This document shows positions 63,592-64,000 of a stretch of DNA of 64,000 bases, one piece after another (position 1 is the stretch's first letter; every line of letters starts with the position of its first letter). The stretch spans positions 124,001 to 188,000 of the forward strand of contig PEDN01001373.1 in the NCBI GenBank assembly GCA_003864495.1, written 5' to 3'. This DNA is from Nemopilema nomurai (lineage: Eukaryota; Cnidaria; Scyphozoa; Rhizostomeae; Rhizostomatidae). The notes beneath the pieces are model-generated. The model was not told the DNA's origin and searched no databases. It worked only from the letters and a program-made list of their open reading frames with translations. The position numbers and the translations under genes are program-made.

Positions 63592-64000
63592 TAATTCGAA
63601 CATCGCATTCGAAACTACCTATTAGCCAGAAAACCACTTGAAGGAGCGCGTTTTCTCCTCCACAGTTACATCCTCCTCCGCAGTGACATCATCCTCCGCA
63701 GCGCGCGTGCATTATTATAAAAAATCTCATACCCCTAAATATAAACTTGAAGGAGCACGTTTTCTCCTCCACAGCAGCGCCCGCAGCAGCCCCCGCAGGG
63801 TCATGAGCGCCCGGAACATCTTCTTATTACCTACTCATGCCCAAGAACATTTACAGTTTTACAATCAAATATCTTAGCAACTCCTTTGCCACGCGAAAAA
63901 ACCGAAAAAATCTAAATGGAACGTTACTCAGTCGTCCGATTGCTCTTTTTGCCATATGCCAGAAACATTACTTTACATTGTTGCAGGCTGAGAATGGCGA
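63592..64000. other. Right-hand region with short direct repeats, no gene
   Basis: CTTGAAGGAGC(G/A)CGTTTTCT followed by CCTCCACAG occurs at about 63640 and again at about 63748. Between them lie TCCTCCGCAG-type repeats. A 79-codon Ser-rich frame (63638-63877) crosses the repeats and is probably not a gene. Could be approaching the end of the provirus; no inverted partner found at the left end. Confidence 0.45.

Larger units (their letters stand above)
46900..64000. mobile_element. Polinton/adintovirus-like provirus, decayed, right end not identified
   Basis: Protein-primed polymerase B, double jelly-roll capsid protein, retrovirus-type integrase and FtsK/HerA-type packaging ATPase together define Polintons (Mavericks) and the related adintoviruses. 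Gene order here: PolB (+); capsid, basic core protein, structural proteins and integrase (-); ATPase and unknown proteins (-); duplicate PolB N-terminal region (-); Bcl-2-like (+). Early-type genes and structural genes are mostly on opposite strands. Terminal inverted repeats and the 6-bp target duplication were not found: the left boundary lies somewhere in 46036-47030, and the right one may be past 63600 or outside the window. No adenain-type protease was recognised. Confidence 0.85.

Noticed and set aside
63638..63877. 79-codon Ser-rich frame as a provirus gene
   Set aside because: It consists mostly of the direct repeats and lacks the promoter boxes that precede other provirus genes.

Overview
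The window is eukaryotic (metazoan) DNA, rich in A+T, and made almost entirely of transposable elements in decay. The mixture seen here is typical of a marine invertebrate, most likely an anthozoan-type cnidarian: Penelope-like, Gypsy, R2-like and jockey/CR1-like retroelements, Tc1, hAT, P-element and THAP/Harbinger DNA transposons, a CRESS-type Rep gene, and a Polinton/adintovirus-like provirus. The host assignment is inferred from element families only. No rRNA, tRNA, CRISPR array or bacterial operon was seen.

Layout. 1-620: two Penelope-like RT fragments facing opposite ways. 835-3910: a Tc1 element (TA duplications) with a hAT element (955-2655, 8-bp duplication) inserted in it. 5015-5292 and 16289-16559: two related MITEs. 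5907-6660: a truncated HUH Rep-like gene. 6820-8281: a THAP plus DDE_Tnp_4 transposase pair. 8545-14747, and inverted at 42935-46040: copies of a 3-4 kb unit bounded by ~240-bp inverted repeats. This unit appears to carry a small unrecognised three-exon gene with compatible splice phases and a multiplied middle exon. 16903-24549 (minus): a long, once spliced, now broken repeat-family gene, split by a tandem three-LTR TRIM-like element (20852-23595) with a 47-bp minisatellite. 24954-27995: an internally deleted Gypsy element (ATTGG duplication). 30781-32119: pieces of a zinc-finger gene. 32435-34728: a second hAT (AGGATAGC duplication). 34885-36668: a P-element/THAP9-like transposase. 38100-42500: two non-LTR retrotransposons in series.

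47 kb to at least 63.6 kb is an endogenous Polinton/adintovirus-like element. It has protein-primed DNA polymerase B (+), double jelly-roll major capsid protein (-), basic core-like proteins, minor structural proteins, retrovirus-type integrase (-) and packaging ATPase (-). Polymerase, capsid, integrase and Bcl-2-like genes all carry stops or frameshifts; the ATPase and several others are open. Three features stand out: an uninterrupted free-standing duplicate of the polymerase N-terminal region (62226-62819), a frameshifted Bcl-2-like gene with BH1, BH2 and a tail anchor (63014-63591), and a shared promoter module (CCAAT box, TTCGAATTG/TGACGT boxes, GATATATAAG) before several element genes. 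A 5'-truncated retroelement (56457-57473, 18-bp duplication) later landed inside. A RING-finger ORF (45974-46705) lies between the inverted-repeat unit and the polymerase and may or may not belong to the provirus.

Most genes listed are pseudogenes; stops and frameshifts are described at their positions without reconstructing any protein.
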